Of a stretch of 64,000 nucleotides of DNA, positions 24,501 through 36,259 are shown piece by piece. Under the pieces are notes generated by a model. The model saw only the letters and a program-made list of their open reading frames with translations, did no database searches and was not told the origin of the DNA. Positions within the stretch are counted from its first letter, which is position 1. Each line of letters starts with the position of its first letter. The position numbers and the translations under genes are program-made. The DNA is from Cryptomeria japonica. Its lineage: Eukaryota; Streptophyta; Pinopsida; Cupressales; Cupressaceae. The DNA lies in the NCBI RefSeq assembly GCF_030272615.1, contig NC_081412.1, forward strand, positions 474,865,657 through 474,929,656. Reading direction: 5' to 3'.

Positions 24501-27312
24501 GCAGATCCAATATGGAAGTAGGCGTAGTTTAAGGGATTATTTCAGTTATATTCAACTTTGGTTTCACATCGACCACATTGCAAACAAAAACTGTGATGAT
24601 TATACACATGAGGTGGCATGAATTAATAAAAGACATGGGTTATCATCCCACGTAAACACCTTGATCGACATGTATAAGTTAGTTATTTAAACTTTGCATA
24701 TTTTAAGGGAAGTCATTTTTAGTAAAGTGGACATAGTCTTGGAATTAAAAGCCACATGGATAACCAATAATTATGAATTTAATAGCTTAGTGGTGTGGTA
24801 TTTAATTCATAGGACTGCGTGGAGATTATAGTTACAACCACATAGTGGAACAATAAATAAGACCCAGAGGATAGCAGCAAACATAGCCAAGATTAGAATA
24901 AATAGATGTATGCACACACTCATTTGGTCATTCTTTCTCACACGAGATTAGAAGAGCAATAATTTTGAACGGAGGGTTAGAATAGTAATGATAGAGAGGA
25001 AGAATAGTTTGATAGAAGGGAGATGGAAGGGGAAAAGAAGGAGATGCAACCGAGGATTAGAGAATGGGATGAAGAAGAGAAAAGTAGTGAGATTTAGAAT
25101 AGTTTTCAATCGAATCGTAAAAGATCAATCATGATCATCTTAGATTTAGAGTCCAATTTCAGAGTAAAGTTTAGAAATAAAAGATAGAAAGGAAGGATAG
25201 AGTTAATAGAAGAATCGACAGATGGAGAGTGTCAAAGAGGTTGTGTACCATCTTGAAAGAAAGAAAGCAAATGTGAAGAGGGAAGCAAATCCATCACCTC
25301 AAGCCAGTACCAAGAGCATAAGGAGGTAGGATCTACCTTAATTATTTGGTCATTATGCAAGGATAGTAAATGAGTCATGAAGTTATATAATGTTTATTAG
25401 AATGAAGTTTGATTGAGTCAAGCCATGATTAGAACAAAATCATTTGGACTCGCTTTTGAATAGTCTTATGGAGAAATGTATGATGAGGTATATATGATAA
25501 AATAACTAAGAACATGTATGGAAAATGTTAAAAAGTAGTAGGAATTGCATATAGGTTGCTTTACATACTCTCTAAAGGATGATCTAGTTTTAGACCTATG
25601 CAATATACTAATGGAAGAGTTAGAGTCGACAAAGGAATCGTTGTTAATTGTTCAAAAATTACATTCATGTAAATAGAGATACAATAGTGAAATAATTTCT
25701 CAAAGGTTGTAGATAAACTTAGTAAAACTCTCATAAATGAGATTATCCAATCCTCTAAGAATAAGTAAGAGGTTAGAGAGAGAAACTATGAGATTGAACC
25801 ACGAAGAAGATAAAATAATAGGATAGCGACTTATTAAATAATGAAGTTATTTTGATATCAGAAGGAAAGACTTACACTTTGGAATTTTGCATGAAAAGTA
25901 AAGATGGTTATCAAGTGCCTCATTTGAAAAGTATTATAGATAGGCGTTTTATGAACTTGTATCATATTAGATTGTCGTTATGGCAAATTAGTGAAGTCGG
26001 TGTGTTAAGTTTAAAATCATGAAAGGTCACAAATTAGTATTAAACTAGATATGAGGTTTTGAGAAAAGCGGTAAATGAACCATGACACTTGGAAAGATAG
26101 AGAGAGTTTAGATGAGATAAACTTACAATTCTAAACCATAAGAAATAGAATGCATGTTAATGAGTATGCTATGTTTTGATAATTGAATAAAAGAATGTGT
26201 ACTCATTTTATTCAATTTTATATGTAAGATACATACATGTGTTACACCTTCTTAATATTTTTAATCTTGTCTTTAAATTGCTTGAAAGATAGAAGGGAAA
26301 GATTGTCTTCTTTTAGATGTATATTTGATTATCCATAAAAGATTGTTTCCTGTTAGATAGGATTGGATTTAAATTAAAGATTTATTTCTATTCAAACAAA
26401 ATATTGTCTTCTTAGCATAGTATTTTTATCTTGCAAGAAATAGGAAGCTAGAAATAAAAAGCAAAAGATTGTCTTCTATATGAATTATGTGAACAAAGCT
26501 AGATAGACTTGTGCTTGTGGAAAGTTACCTTCCAGGACGGGTGCCGAATGTGGATTATAGAGAGTATAGTTGCTTTTCCAACTATCTATTTTTGTTCTGC
26601 ATGGCATTATACTCGGTCGAGTAATCAAATTGAATTCCGGGGAAGCGTAAGCTTCAAGGTTGGGCGGAAAAAGTGCTTGAATCTTGTTCTTGTCCTCATT
26701 CTAAAGATTGCATTAGTGACAGCTTGGGTTACAGATCAATGGTTGCATCTCACCCTTTACTTTGTATTATTTCATTATTGAACTTGCGACAACTTGAAAT
26801 GCGTAAGTATTGCATGATCAAAATATTACTTTTATCGATTTAATGAATAAAGAATATTTATCTTAACTAGAAATTTTGTGTGTTTTACGATCTAAATGGA
26901 ATGATCAAATGAAGCTATGGATGGTTAAATGGAGTGAAATAGACTTATTAATTGATATATGAGTTTATTTAAGAATAAAGAGTATTTTGGCTATTATTTG
27001 AAGTTAGCTTGATTTACGTCTTTACACCTTATGGCTTAATTATATTCCCCTATATTCACCATTCTACTAGTGAATGCATCTTACAATATATTTATATCTA
27101 TAATATGAGACATAAATCATGCATAGTACCCTTACCCTATCTTATATGTTCTAACTCTTATGTTTTGTGCCCTTGATGTGACATGATGTCTGAAAGTTTA
27201 TCTATTGTACCTTTCTTGCCAACAATTTTTTTCCTTTTAAACTTTGATTTGTACTCAATTCATCCTTGTTTATCTAGAGGAATATCCTTATATATCTACT
27301 AGGTATTTAAAA
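21517..27312. other. AT-rich unassigned DNA
   Basis: No gene recognised. The ORF at 21569-21802 is a translation of a pyrimidine-rich tract. A TGTCACGAACCC string at 23007 looks like the start of a gypsy LTR but no partner copy lies in the window. The part 24190-26810 has mixed base composition (for example GC-rich 24190-24320 and 26510-26680), as in old LTRs. Confidence 0.5.
23871..23891. repeat. (TA)n microsatellite
   Basis: Uninterrupted alternating T and A. Confidence 0.95.
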
Positions 27313-29145
27313 CTATTTTTCATTAATTTGTGTCCAACTATAGTTATTGGATCTAGATTTGGAACTACAATAGTTTTTTCTAAGTTTAAAATTATGGTGG
27401 GTATTTGGAGGGTTTGGGAGAAGTGCTGCGCATCCTAAACTATGTCGATAATGTGGTATAATTATAAAACATCTCTTAACTAATGAAACAAGTTTTAGGT
27501 CTTTCCCTTCTACTCTTATAGTTGTTGGTATTAGCCATGCATGTTTTCTATGTATATCCAAACCTTCCCTTCTTGTTAGTATATCATAGTCAATGGATTT
27601 GGTAATGATATCCAAATCTAGGTTATTCATTTCAGCTATCAATGGGGCCACTACTATTGGCCATTGTAGTGAAAATTGATATTTTTTTTACATCTTCTTA
27701 AATATTCCTGATTGTGTTGACATGCCTTCATAATACAAAGCCATTAGCAACACACTTTCACCTATTTTCATCCTTTCTAGCCTTGGTAAGCTCGGTAGTC
27801 ACTTATTGCCACAAATTGTCCTTTTGTAGTGTGGTATACTTGATTACTTCTTCTATAAGATGCTTCACTATATTATAACAATCGATGGGATGGGTGACCT
27901 TGAAGATGAGGGAACTTAAGTTTTATTTCCTTCGTTAAATATTCTATTTTATCTCTAATGTCCATATAGTGTTTGAGTAGTTTCTCCTAGGCTCTCTATT
28001 GTAAGATATCTCCTAACTAAGACTAATATAATAGTGAGATACTACTAAACTCAACTCATGAATTGACCAAAGACAATTGAAATAACTTTGAAGGGGATAC
28101 TAATTTTAGTTGATTTTTTGGCTAAAATGTCTTTAATATTATATATGGAATATTGTGCAGAAGATGATGGTGTGTTTGAGGAGGTCTTGGAGATTGAGAA
28201 CATTGTTTTGAAGATGTAGATTTATATTTTCCTTCTTCTTTGCATAATTTTTTATAAGCCTTTATGGAGGCTTCCCTTATATGTTCCCTAATTTTGATTA
28301 TGATCAATGGATTCTATCACATCAACATATCCAATCTTTGTTTGGTCTTGATTTATTTAGTTTCTATCTCCACAAGTCTTTTATTTAGTGGAGGTAATTG
28401 TTGGGCTCACTTCACTAATTTCATATATTTTATGTTTCTCTTCCTCCTTTTCCACTCTTTCTTACCATTCTTTTAATGCTTTAATTAAAGCATCGGAAAA
28501 TGTATGCATCAAATCTTTCAATGTTTTGTTGGAGGCCACCAAACATATAGTTATTTTATGTTTGTCTAAACCTTATTAGTTGTAGTCAGCTCCTGGTAAA
28601 TTGTGAGAGTATCCTTTATAACCTTCTTGTCAGATAGCCCACTTTATAGTGTATCTTCATCAATTCGTCTCTATGGTACTTGGCCCAACATATCTTCTAG
28701 ACCATCCCTTGTTTCTTCTTCCATGTTAATTACCTATGGGGAGACTAGTTTGTTTGATTTTTCCTTGTTTCTATTTTTGTTTCCTAAATACACTTTTATT
28801 TGTACTAACTTGCCTCTAAGGCTTCTCCTTTAACTAGTTCCCTTTGTGGCTCAAGGGTGGTGGGGATGGCTTCTTCCTTGGTTTGCTACTTTCACCTTGT
28901 GTAGGTTGTACTTGTATTCTTTGGGATCTCTTAGGGCTAGTCTCCAACTATAACTCTAGTTCCATTGTACCAAATTCCCACTTGGCATGGTCTTTTTTTT
29001 TGATTCCTCCATATGCTTGGTAGTTTTTTCTTTTTTCACCGACCTCATGAATTATTGAGTTTTTGGGTGTTATTTTTCTTGAGGGCCCTTCAAGAGACTT
29101 AGTAAATTTTTTGCATAGAATTAAATTTTGACACTGAAACTTCAT
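27313..29145 (-). pseudogene. decayed coding relic of unknown family
   Basis: On the minus strand separate open segments line up in one direction. 28948-29145 includes FTKSLEGPSRKITPKN. 28122-28307 is a basic, probably helical stretch (REHIREASIKAYKKLCKEEGKYK). 27313-27651 encodes 112 residues starting MAPLIAEMNNLDLDIITK and containing HYRHSLGCAALLP. Stops and frameshifts fall between them. It could be part of a transposon-encoded protein; I cannot assign a family. Confidence 0.3.
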
Positions 29146-30765
29146 AAGATATTTTAAGAATCCATGAGATTTAGGAATCTATGGCCTCCAATGTTGTAAA
29201 GTCTTTATCTACTAGGAAAGCTATGCTACCCATGTATTTTTGGACAATATAATAATATATTATTTGTCTATTATATATAATCTTCTAATTTTTTTTTAAA
29301 ACCCCTATATATGGTTGTGAAGGAGGAGACATCCTCGAAATATTGGATGTAGTATCGTACTTGTGCTAAAATTACCTGTTAGTGTCCCACACCTTCTCTA
29401 TATAGGATGATAGTGCATTCATAAAATACAAACCTAAATAGATGATGAGGTTGTAGTGTTGTAAATTATACTCCTTTAATTACGGAGCCTAGTTTCACAC
29501 TCTCCTAGAATGAGAATTTTAGTGTTTCCCACTCCTTTATACATTATAGGATCTTTTCTAACACTAGATGATTACTTAACTCAAGTTATTTAAATCTCAT
29601 CTCACTCTTACTAGGGCCCTTATATTAAAGTGTACCCTTTACATTTTATCATTTTAATTCTATATGACTCCTACCCCATTTTAAATCTCAAAACGATTTT
29701 CCCCTCACTTAAGAATCATTATTTTCATAAAAAATGCATATCCAATACCAAGGCCCTATTATCTCTTAACCTTAACAATTTAAACTTATTTTGTTGAGTC
29801 TATGTCAATCATTGAACATTGTCCAATGGACTTTAGCCAAAATTCTAGGAGGATAATGTGTGAACCTTAGAATTTTTAAATCAATCCCCAATGCAAAAAA
29901 AATGATAATTTTAAGTCAGCCCTTTATCAATTTAATTTGATAATTTCACACATAAGCAATTACTTTCCTCATTTATGATATCAATGAATTAAAGACTGCA
30001 TGATCTGATGTTAGGATCTATGACTATTGCACGTGAGATGTTAACTTTTGCAACGATTAAATGGAGGTCTTAAAATTACAATCAAATTGTTTAAATAAAA
30101 ATAATAATGAAATAACGATAGATTGAACAGAAGAGAGAAAGAAGAGAGAAGACAAAACACAACTTGATAACGGAGTTCACCAATTGGCTACATCTCTGGG
30201 TTCCTCCAATGGAGTGGCCGATCCTTGTTTCAGTTCCAGAAAATGGTTACAAAGGACCTCAATGGTTACAAAGACTTTTTATGTCTCCTCAGACAATAAT
30301 GAATTACAACATTCCTCCCATGTACAACAAGCTCAAATTCAAGCTGCCAATGCACAAAGACGAACCATTCACTATCAAACTCTCCAAAATAATTTCTCTC
30401 ACACTTCTCCAGTCTTAATTCACTACCAAATTTCCTCCTCAAACTCACAACATACCCACCCTTTTTATACACATATTTTGCCGAATATGGTGTAAAACCA
30501 TATGATTTTACAAATCACTCATATCTCCCAATTTTAACACAATCTTTCAAAATTATACTCAACCCTTAAAATTATTGGCTCTTATAATTTTGAGCCTTAA
30601 AAAATAATTTATTTTGGGTTGGTATAAATTTATTACAATCGGGTTTGTTTGATTTAGTTCATAGTTGCAAATGAAGGAGGGTTCGGATTTGCTCTGAGCC
30701 CTAAACTCTCAGTCGTATCCTTAACAAAACCAAAAATATCCAACATGTATCCTGAAGTAGCCGCA

Positions 30766-30819
30766 TGGTATAGCAGTAGGGAGTGGACTCCAGTAACTAT
30801 GGGGTCACTAGTTCAAACC
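30766..30819 (+). other. tRNA-like A box / B box pair 1 in left LTR
   Basis: A-box-like TGGTATAGCAG at 30766 and B-box-like AGTTCAAACC at 30810 are 44 bases apart, the spacing found in tRNA genes. Acceptor and T stems do not pair well, so this is not a functional tRNA. It may be a relic of a tRNA-derived SINE or an internal Pol III promoter. Confidence 0.5.
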
Positions 30820-30900
30820 ATTGACCCTCCATAATTCTCTATAGGGTGTTCAATAGCCTTGAAATAGAAGAGGACTCCAAATATATCCAAAGAATCTGCA

Positions 30901-30957
30901 TAGCCTAGTGGAGAAGAATTAAAATAAGAGAGAAGAGGTGAGGGGTTCTAATCCCCC
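30901..30957 (+). other. tRNA-like A box / B box pair 2 in left LTR
   Basis: TAGCCTAGTGG at 30901 fits the A box and GGTTCTAATCC at 30944 fits the B box, 43 bases apart. GGGG TTCTAAT CCCC around the B box (30942-30956) can form a proper T arm with a 7-base loop. Confidence 0.6.
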
Positions 30958-31150
30958 TATCCATATTTTGGTAAACTCAACCGATTCATTTCCAAAACTG
31001 TCACAACGTTAACCATTTTTTGTAAATAAAAATTATCCACCTAGATTAATCCTCCCCACTGGAGAACTTTTGGACCTCCAAAAGTTGTATTTATTCATAA
31101 ATTAAGTGAGGGCATTGTCTCCCCACTTGTCATGTATCATCTATCCATTT

Positions 31151-33235
31151 TTACACCTCTCTCATCACCACAATCAAGACTACAACAATATTGTTGAACA
31201 TGTGCATAATTGTATCACTTCCATAAGCATCTACATAAACTGCTCCAACTACTAACCAATAACTATTGATTAATATTAAGATGAATAAAAATGCAGATAC
31301 GAAAGTGAATGAATCAACAACATGTTTGTCTTTTACAATAGGAACATTTTTTACCAAGGGAACCTCCAAACTCCCAACCACAAGCTGAGGCTTTGGATAA
31401 TGAATGCTTTCATTTGTTATCTCCTCACGTTGTACTGTTGGCATATCCCACAACATCTGATCTTGATTGGCCTTGATTGCTTCAAGTTCATCCTTAGGAT
31501 CACCTGACCTAATAGACATAAGAGACAAATCTTTACTTGCATTAATCACCCTCTTCAACTGCCCTGTGTTTGCAAAAGACTCATTAGTCTTAACCTTGTG
31601 AGGGTGTACAATATACCTGATGCCATCTTTAAACAAATGATAGTGATTCAATTCCCTGTAGAAAATAGCCTTCCGATCATACAAATAAGGGCTACCCAAC
31701 ACTATTCCGCAAACATCTAGATGAACCACATCAAACTGTACCTTATCAACATACTTACTTGAAATTGTGAACCTTAAAGTACATTGCCTTGTTACTTACA
31801 ATTTGTTGTTTTCGCAAACCCAACCTAGTGGATAAGGTTTCTTATGTGGAGTAGTTTTCAATCCCAAATTTCTTACATCTTCTGAGATTAAGTTAGTTTG
31901 GGATCCATTATCTATGAGTGCATCAACTTTAATGTGTTTAGAAAAAACCCTTACATGAAAAAGCTTATTTCTTTTCTTATTTTCAGGGACGTCATTAACA
32001 TGAGAAGTAGAAGCACAACTATCAAAGGAAACACTGGCAATAGGAGTTGTACCTTTCAAACCCATTGTTGTTATATTAGTTTTGTCTTCAGACTGTGAAC
32101 TAAGATCCATAACAACATTTGCGGCCTTCTCCTTACTTTTATATTTTTGAGCCCACTTAGGGTTCAATTCTGGATGCAACCGCCAACAATGTTCTTCATC
32201 ATGACCTTTCTTGTCACAATGCAAACATGTGAACTCTTTCTTAATAGTAGCTGTCTTCTTTTCTCTTTTTGTTTCTCCAACCTTAGATGACTTTTGTAAA
32301 AAATTATCATTACAGAAATTCTTACCCCTGGACTCTAGATGTGTGGCTTGAACACTGACTACATCCAAATTCCTAGGATTCAACATCAAAATAGAATGTC
32401 TTAGATAAGAATGCAAACCACCTATGTACATAAGTAGTGTATCTTGAGTATACAATGGCACATTCAAAGCAATAGCCCATTTTCTAAACTCAGGGGTGTA
32501 ATCCTAGACATACAAACCCTTAGCTTGCCTAAAGATTTGCCAGTTCATTGTCAATTGTTGCATATGTCCTAAAGGGTAGAATTGTTTCTTGAGAGTAGCA
32601 ACAAATTCCATCCAAGTCATACTGACATTACCATGGCGAGAAATGTTTGCTCGAGTCCTACTCTCCCACTAGGTGAGAGTTGTTCCTCCCAATCAGAGAG
32701 TAGCCAACTAGATCCTAGAGGTATCTTCTACTAGGCCTTGAATCCTATAGTACACTTCTACTTGTTGGACCCAATCATCTAACTTTTCAGCATCTAACTC
32801 CCCACAGTACTTAGGTAATTCAAATTCTACATCTAATTTAATTACAAGCTTAGATATGCTCTTGAAAGGATTAATAGAAGTAGAAGAAGAAGAAGGGGAA
32901 GAAGGAGGAGAAGGAGATGGAGGATTTTTTGGTGGTGAATCACCACCTTTCGTTCGCTTTTCTTTGTCCTCTCAATATCCATGGTCCTTCAATGACTTTT
33001 CTTTTTCATGCTTCATCTGTTATTGCCTCTCTTTGTATAGCACTTCTACCATAACCTTCGTTTCAAAAAAAGATTTCCAAAAGTCTCTTTCACTAAGCTC
33101 TGGGTATTCTTGTTCAGTTACAATTTCCAACATCTTTAGTGGAAATGTCCTTCGTTTACCGATCTCAGGATTATACTCTGCAAGTGTGCCTTCACCTTGC
33201 TGGCTCTTAGATCGCGTTAACATCCACCTCTGCAA
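31151..33235 (-). pseudogene. gag-protease relic with hydrophobic C-terminal tail
   Basis: Coding starts near 33235 (MQRWMLTRSKSQQG). A Pro/Ser-rich linker and a gag capsid-like domain follow at about 32480-32690 (MTWMEFVATLKKQFYP, then DYTPEFRKWAIAL). Next is a zinc knuckle CLHCDKKGHDEEHC at about 32170-32230, then a retropepsin at about 31150-31960. Its active-site frame reads ALIDNGSQTNLIS, so D-S/T-G is D-N-G, and the domain continues DVCGIVLGSPYLYDR in the next ORF. The last 50 residues contain two hydrophobic stretches (VSAFLFILILI and NNIVVVLIVV). A few stops and one frameshift make it a pseudogene. The predicted roles are RNA packaging and Gag cleavage. Confidence 0.82.
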
Positions 33236-33250
33236 ACACTAGTCAAACAA

Positions 33251-33262
33251 GCTCTGACACCA
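33251..33262 (-). other. primer binding site, initiator Met type
   Basis: The minus strand reads TGGTGTCAGAGC, one change from the consensus, 7 bases inside the 5' LTR. Confidence 0.85.
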
Positions 33263-34033
33263 CTTGATTTGATGTTAGGATCTATGACTATTGCACGTGA
33301 GATGTTAACTTTTGTAACGATTAAATCAAGGTCTTAAAATTACAATCAAATTGTTTAAATAAACGTAATAATCAAACAACATTAGATTGAACAAAAGAGA
33401 GAAAGAAGAGAGAAGACAAAACACAAGTTGATAATGGAGTTCACCAATTGGCTACATCTCTGGGACCCTCCAATGGAGTGGCCGATCCTTGTTTCAGTTC
33501 CAAAAAATTGTTACAAAGCACCTCAATGGTTACAAAGACTCCTTATGTCTCCTCAGACAATAATGAATTACAAAAGTCCTTCTCCCATGTACAACAAGCT
33601 CAAATTCAAGCTCCCAATGCACAAAGATGAACCATTCACTATCAAACTCTCCAAAATAATTTATCTCACACTTCTCCAATCTCAATTCACTACCAAATTT
33701 CCTCCTCAAACTCACAACATACCCCCCTTTTTTATGCACATATTTTGCCAAATATGGTGGAAAACAATATGATTTTACAAATCATTCATATCTCCCAATT
33801 TTAACACTTAATATTTTAAAATTATACTCAACCCTTAAAATTATTTGCTCTTATAATTTTGAGCCTTACAAAATAATTTGTTTTGGGTTGGTATAAATTT
33901 ATTACAATTGGGTTTGTTTGATTTGGTTCATAGTTGCAAATGAAGGAGGGTTCAGATTTGCTCTGAGCCCTAAACTCTCGGCTTATCCTTAACAAAACCA
34001 AAAATATCTAACATGTATCTCGAAGTAGCCGCA

Positions 34034-34087
34034 TGGTATAGCGGTAGGGAGTGGACGCTAGTAACTATGGGGTCATCGGTTCAAACC
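34034..34087 (+). other. tRNA-like A box / B box pair 1 in right LTR
   Basis: TGGTATAGCGG at 34034 and GGTTCAAACC at 34078. Here both boxes fit the consensus better than in the left LTR, with the same 44-base spacing. Confidence 0.55.
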
Positions 34088-34168
34088 ACCAGCCATCCAT
34101 AATTCTCTATAGGGTGTTCAATAGCCTTGAAATAGAAGCGGCCTCCAAATATATTTGAAGAATTTGCA

Positions 34169-34225
34169 TAGCCTAGCGGAGGAGAGCGAAAATAGGAGAG
34201 TAGAGGTGAGGGGTTCTAATCTCCC
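34169..34225 (+). other. tRNA-like A box / B box pair 2 in right LTR
   Basis: TAGCCTAGCGG at 34169 and GGTTCTAATC at 34212, 43 bases apart, with a partly paired T arm around it. Confidence 0.55.
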
Positions 34226-34542
34226 TATCCATATTTTGGTAAACTCAACCGAAGCACTTCCGTAACTATCGCAACATTAACCATTTTTAGTGAATAAAAA
34301 TTATCCACCCATATCAGTGCAACTCTATGATATCCTTATGAAGTGAAAGTTTTGCCTAATGTGAAGTTATAGACTTTCAAATTCAAGGAATAATCAACAA
34401 TATCAGCAATATATATAAGAACAAATTTAGCAATGGAGGTAAAAAGTTAATTCTTATCTTAAGTCACATAAGTTGTAATGGTTATGCATTATCTAGAGTT
34501 GTTTCACTTAAGAATAAACATCCTAAAATATCATCTTAGAAA

Positions 34543-34865
34543 TGTTGGAGTAAATTAGATTTATTCTATTTATTCTAATTAAGTTTTCTTAGGATAGCTT
34601 TATTTGTCACATAAAACAATCATTTAATATTGTTCATGTTAGTTATTTTAGGTGTCCTTCTAGATAGGTATGAGTTAGCATTATGCAACTAATATTGTAT
34701 TGAGAGAAGTTATACCTACTCCATCTCAGTTGCCTATATAAGCAAGCTCATTGTACATTTGTAAAACTTCTCAATGCAATTCATTTTTTGATGAACATTA
34801 TTTCTCTCTTCTTGGGGAACTGCTTGCAGTTGTGGGCTTGACTTCAAAGGCTGCAAACTCCAACA
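34543..34865 (+). repeat. 5' LTR of the LARD-like element
   Basis: TGTTGGAG to CCAACA. Contains CTATATAAGC at about 34734-34743, a TATA-box candidate retained in the other LTR. Confidence 0.93.
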
Positions 34866-34879
34866 TGATATCAGAGCTC
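34866..34879 (+). other. primer binding site, initiator Met type
   Basis: TGATATCAGAGCTC abuts the 5' LTR and has one change from TGGTATCAGAGC. Confidence 0.9.
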
Positions 34880-35937
34880 TTTTGCTTGTATCTCTTTCCA
34901 ATTGAGACCCTTCAACAGCTTTGTTGAGTTCTCGAGATTAGCAACATATTTATGCTACCTCAGTCGGCGCCACCCAATCTGTGTCAGTTTTCACTCTTGA
35001 TTAATAACAGTATTTCTCTAGTCTGCTCATTGGCGGGCATTATAAATTCCCTACCATATTTTAGATTGTGTATATTACAATCTCTCCCACAAGCTAGTTT
35101 GCAGACCTAGGACCATTTCAACATTGAAAATTATTAGAATTTTTAGAAGTCACCTCCATTTTGTCGTTACACCTGTGGCGTTATTGATATTTTTATTACT
35201 TCTTTCCTATGTGTATTCTTGGCACCGTCTATCTTATTTCTAGTTGTGACATTTTGGTTTCTGTGACATTTATTTTGTTTGGCCTCAATTTTCCTCTTTG
35301 TATCTGTCAGCTGTAGTGACGTACGTACCTACAACGATTGGAGGGGCAATTTATCATTTAATTTTTCCGACCAAGTTTGCAATTTTTCAATATTTGATCA
35401 GCTTTGGCAGCAATATACATATTGCAATTTTGTGCTTGCGGTGAAATTTGGATTTGAGCTATATTTCACCTTCCTTCATTGATTCCATCATAAGCAACAA
35501 TACATATTTTCCCACCACCAAAGTATTGATTCGATATCATTGGGGCATCGATATATTTGACCGAGGAGGTCGATATCTTGCTAGCTTCATCCCTGCCTTA
35601 AGCCGACCATCTTTATCTCCAACATCGAATGCTCTCTCATTGGCTGCGATTTCATTTGTTTACCAATTACTGAGAACAATATAATCACATCATTTCCTTC
35701 TTATTGAGCTTGAAGCTTTGTTTTATATCGTCTTCAAACTAGTGGATTCAAATATTTTAACCATCAATTATAGTGGGAAGACAATATCATTGGTGTCATG
35801 TTATTAGGGGCGCGATATCTATTTTGGCAGTGTGGGTTCGTGTTTTTTGACTGCTAAGTTCGGCCTTTGGTGCTCCATTTTTTTGGTCACCGATATTACA
35901 TGGGACGAGGCATTACATATTGGCGTCATGGCTTTTG

Positions 35938-35958
35938 TCGAACCTTTTTTTGGTTCGA
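35938..35958. repeat. perfect hairpin with seven-T loop
   Basis: The arms TCGAACC (35938-35944) and GGTTCGA (35952-35958) are exact complements around seven T. The right arm continues GGTTCGAGCC, which also reads as a B box. Confidence 0.7.
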
Positions 35959-36259
35959 GCCTCAATTTCCTATCGCAGGTTAACTTTATTTTTTGGTTTG
36001 ATAGAGACATTTCATTGATGTTCATTTTGTGAGGGCCTATCACATCAAGAGGTGTGATTATACTGTTGATATGCTTGTGGCGCGTGCAGCTGCCACCACC
36101 TCATCGCCACTCATTGAGAAATTGTACCCTATTTGGGCCCTCAAATTTTTTTATTCATGAAATTGCATTTCTATATGGTTTGTTTATTCCTTAGGGGAGA
36201 ATGGGGGAGAAAAGTGCACTAATAATTTTAAGAAATCCTCTTCAAAAAATTGTATAAAA

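Larger units (their letters stand above)
30006..31039 (-). repeat. 3' LTR of element 30006-34307
   Basis: Matches 33270-34307 along its whole length with scattered substitutions, including a 300-base stretch that gives the spurious twin ORFs at 30164 and 33428. Confidence 0.92.
30006..34307 (-). mobile_element. LTR retrotransposon encoding gag-protease only
   Basis: Near-identical LTRs of 1034 bp (30006-31039) and 1038 bp (33270-34307) flank 2.2 kb. In plus view each starts TGATGTTAGG and ends TTATCCA. On the minus strand the right LTR is followed by TGGTGTCAGAGC, an initiator-Met primer site with one change, and a GTGGGGAGGATT tract lies about 10 bases before the left LTR. Flanks (TGATC on the left, CCCAT on the right) give no clear target duplication. 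The single coding relic is gag plus retropepsin with a hydrophobic tail; RT, RNase H and integrase are absent. Each LTR holds two tRNA-like A/B box pairs. Confidence 0.9.
33270..34307 (-). repeat. 5' LTR of element 30006-34307
   Basis: TGATGTTAGG to TTATCCA in plus view, 1038 bp, partner of 30006-31039. Confidence 0.92.

Noticed and set aside
23007-26810. Possible long gypsy LTR starting TGTCACGAACCC
   Set aside because: No partner copy, no PBS or PPT and no clear end within the window.
30164-30495. Overlapping ORFs in both directions at 30164-30495 and again at 33428-33772
   Set aside because: Twin copies reflect the LTR pair; reading frames are not preserved as protein.
30760-30830. True tRNA gene in the LTR
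   Set aside because: Acceptor and T stems do not pair for the first module, and both modules are inside a repeated LTR; only promoter-like boxes remain.
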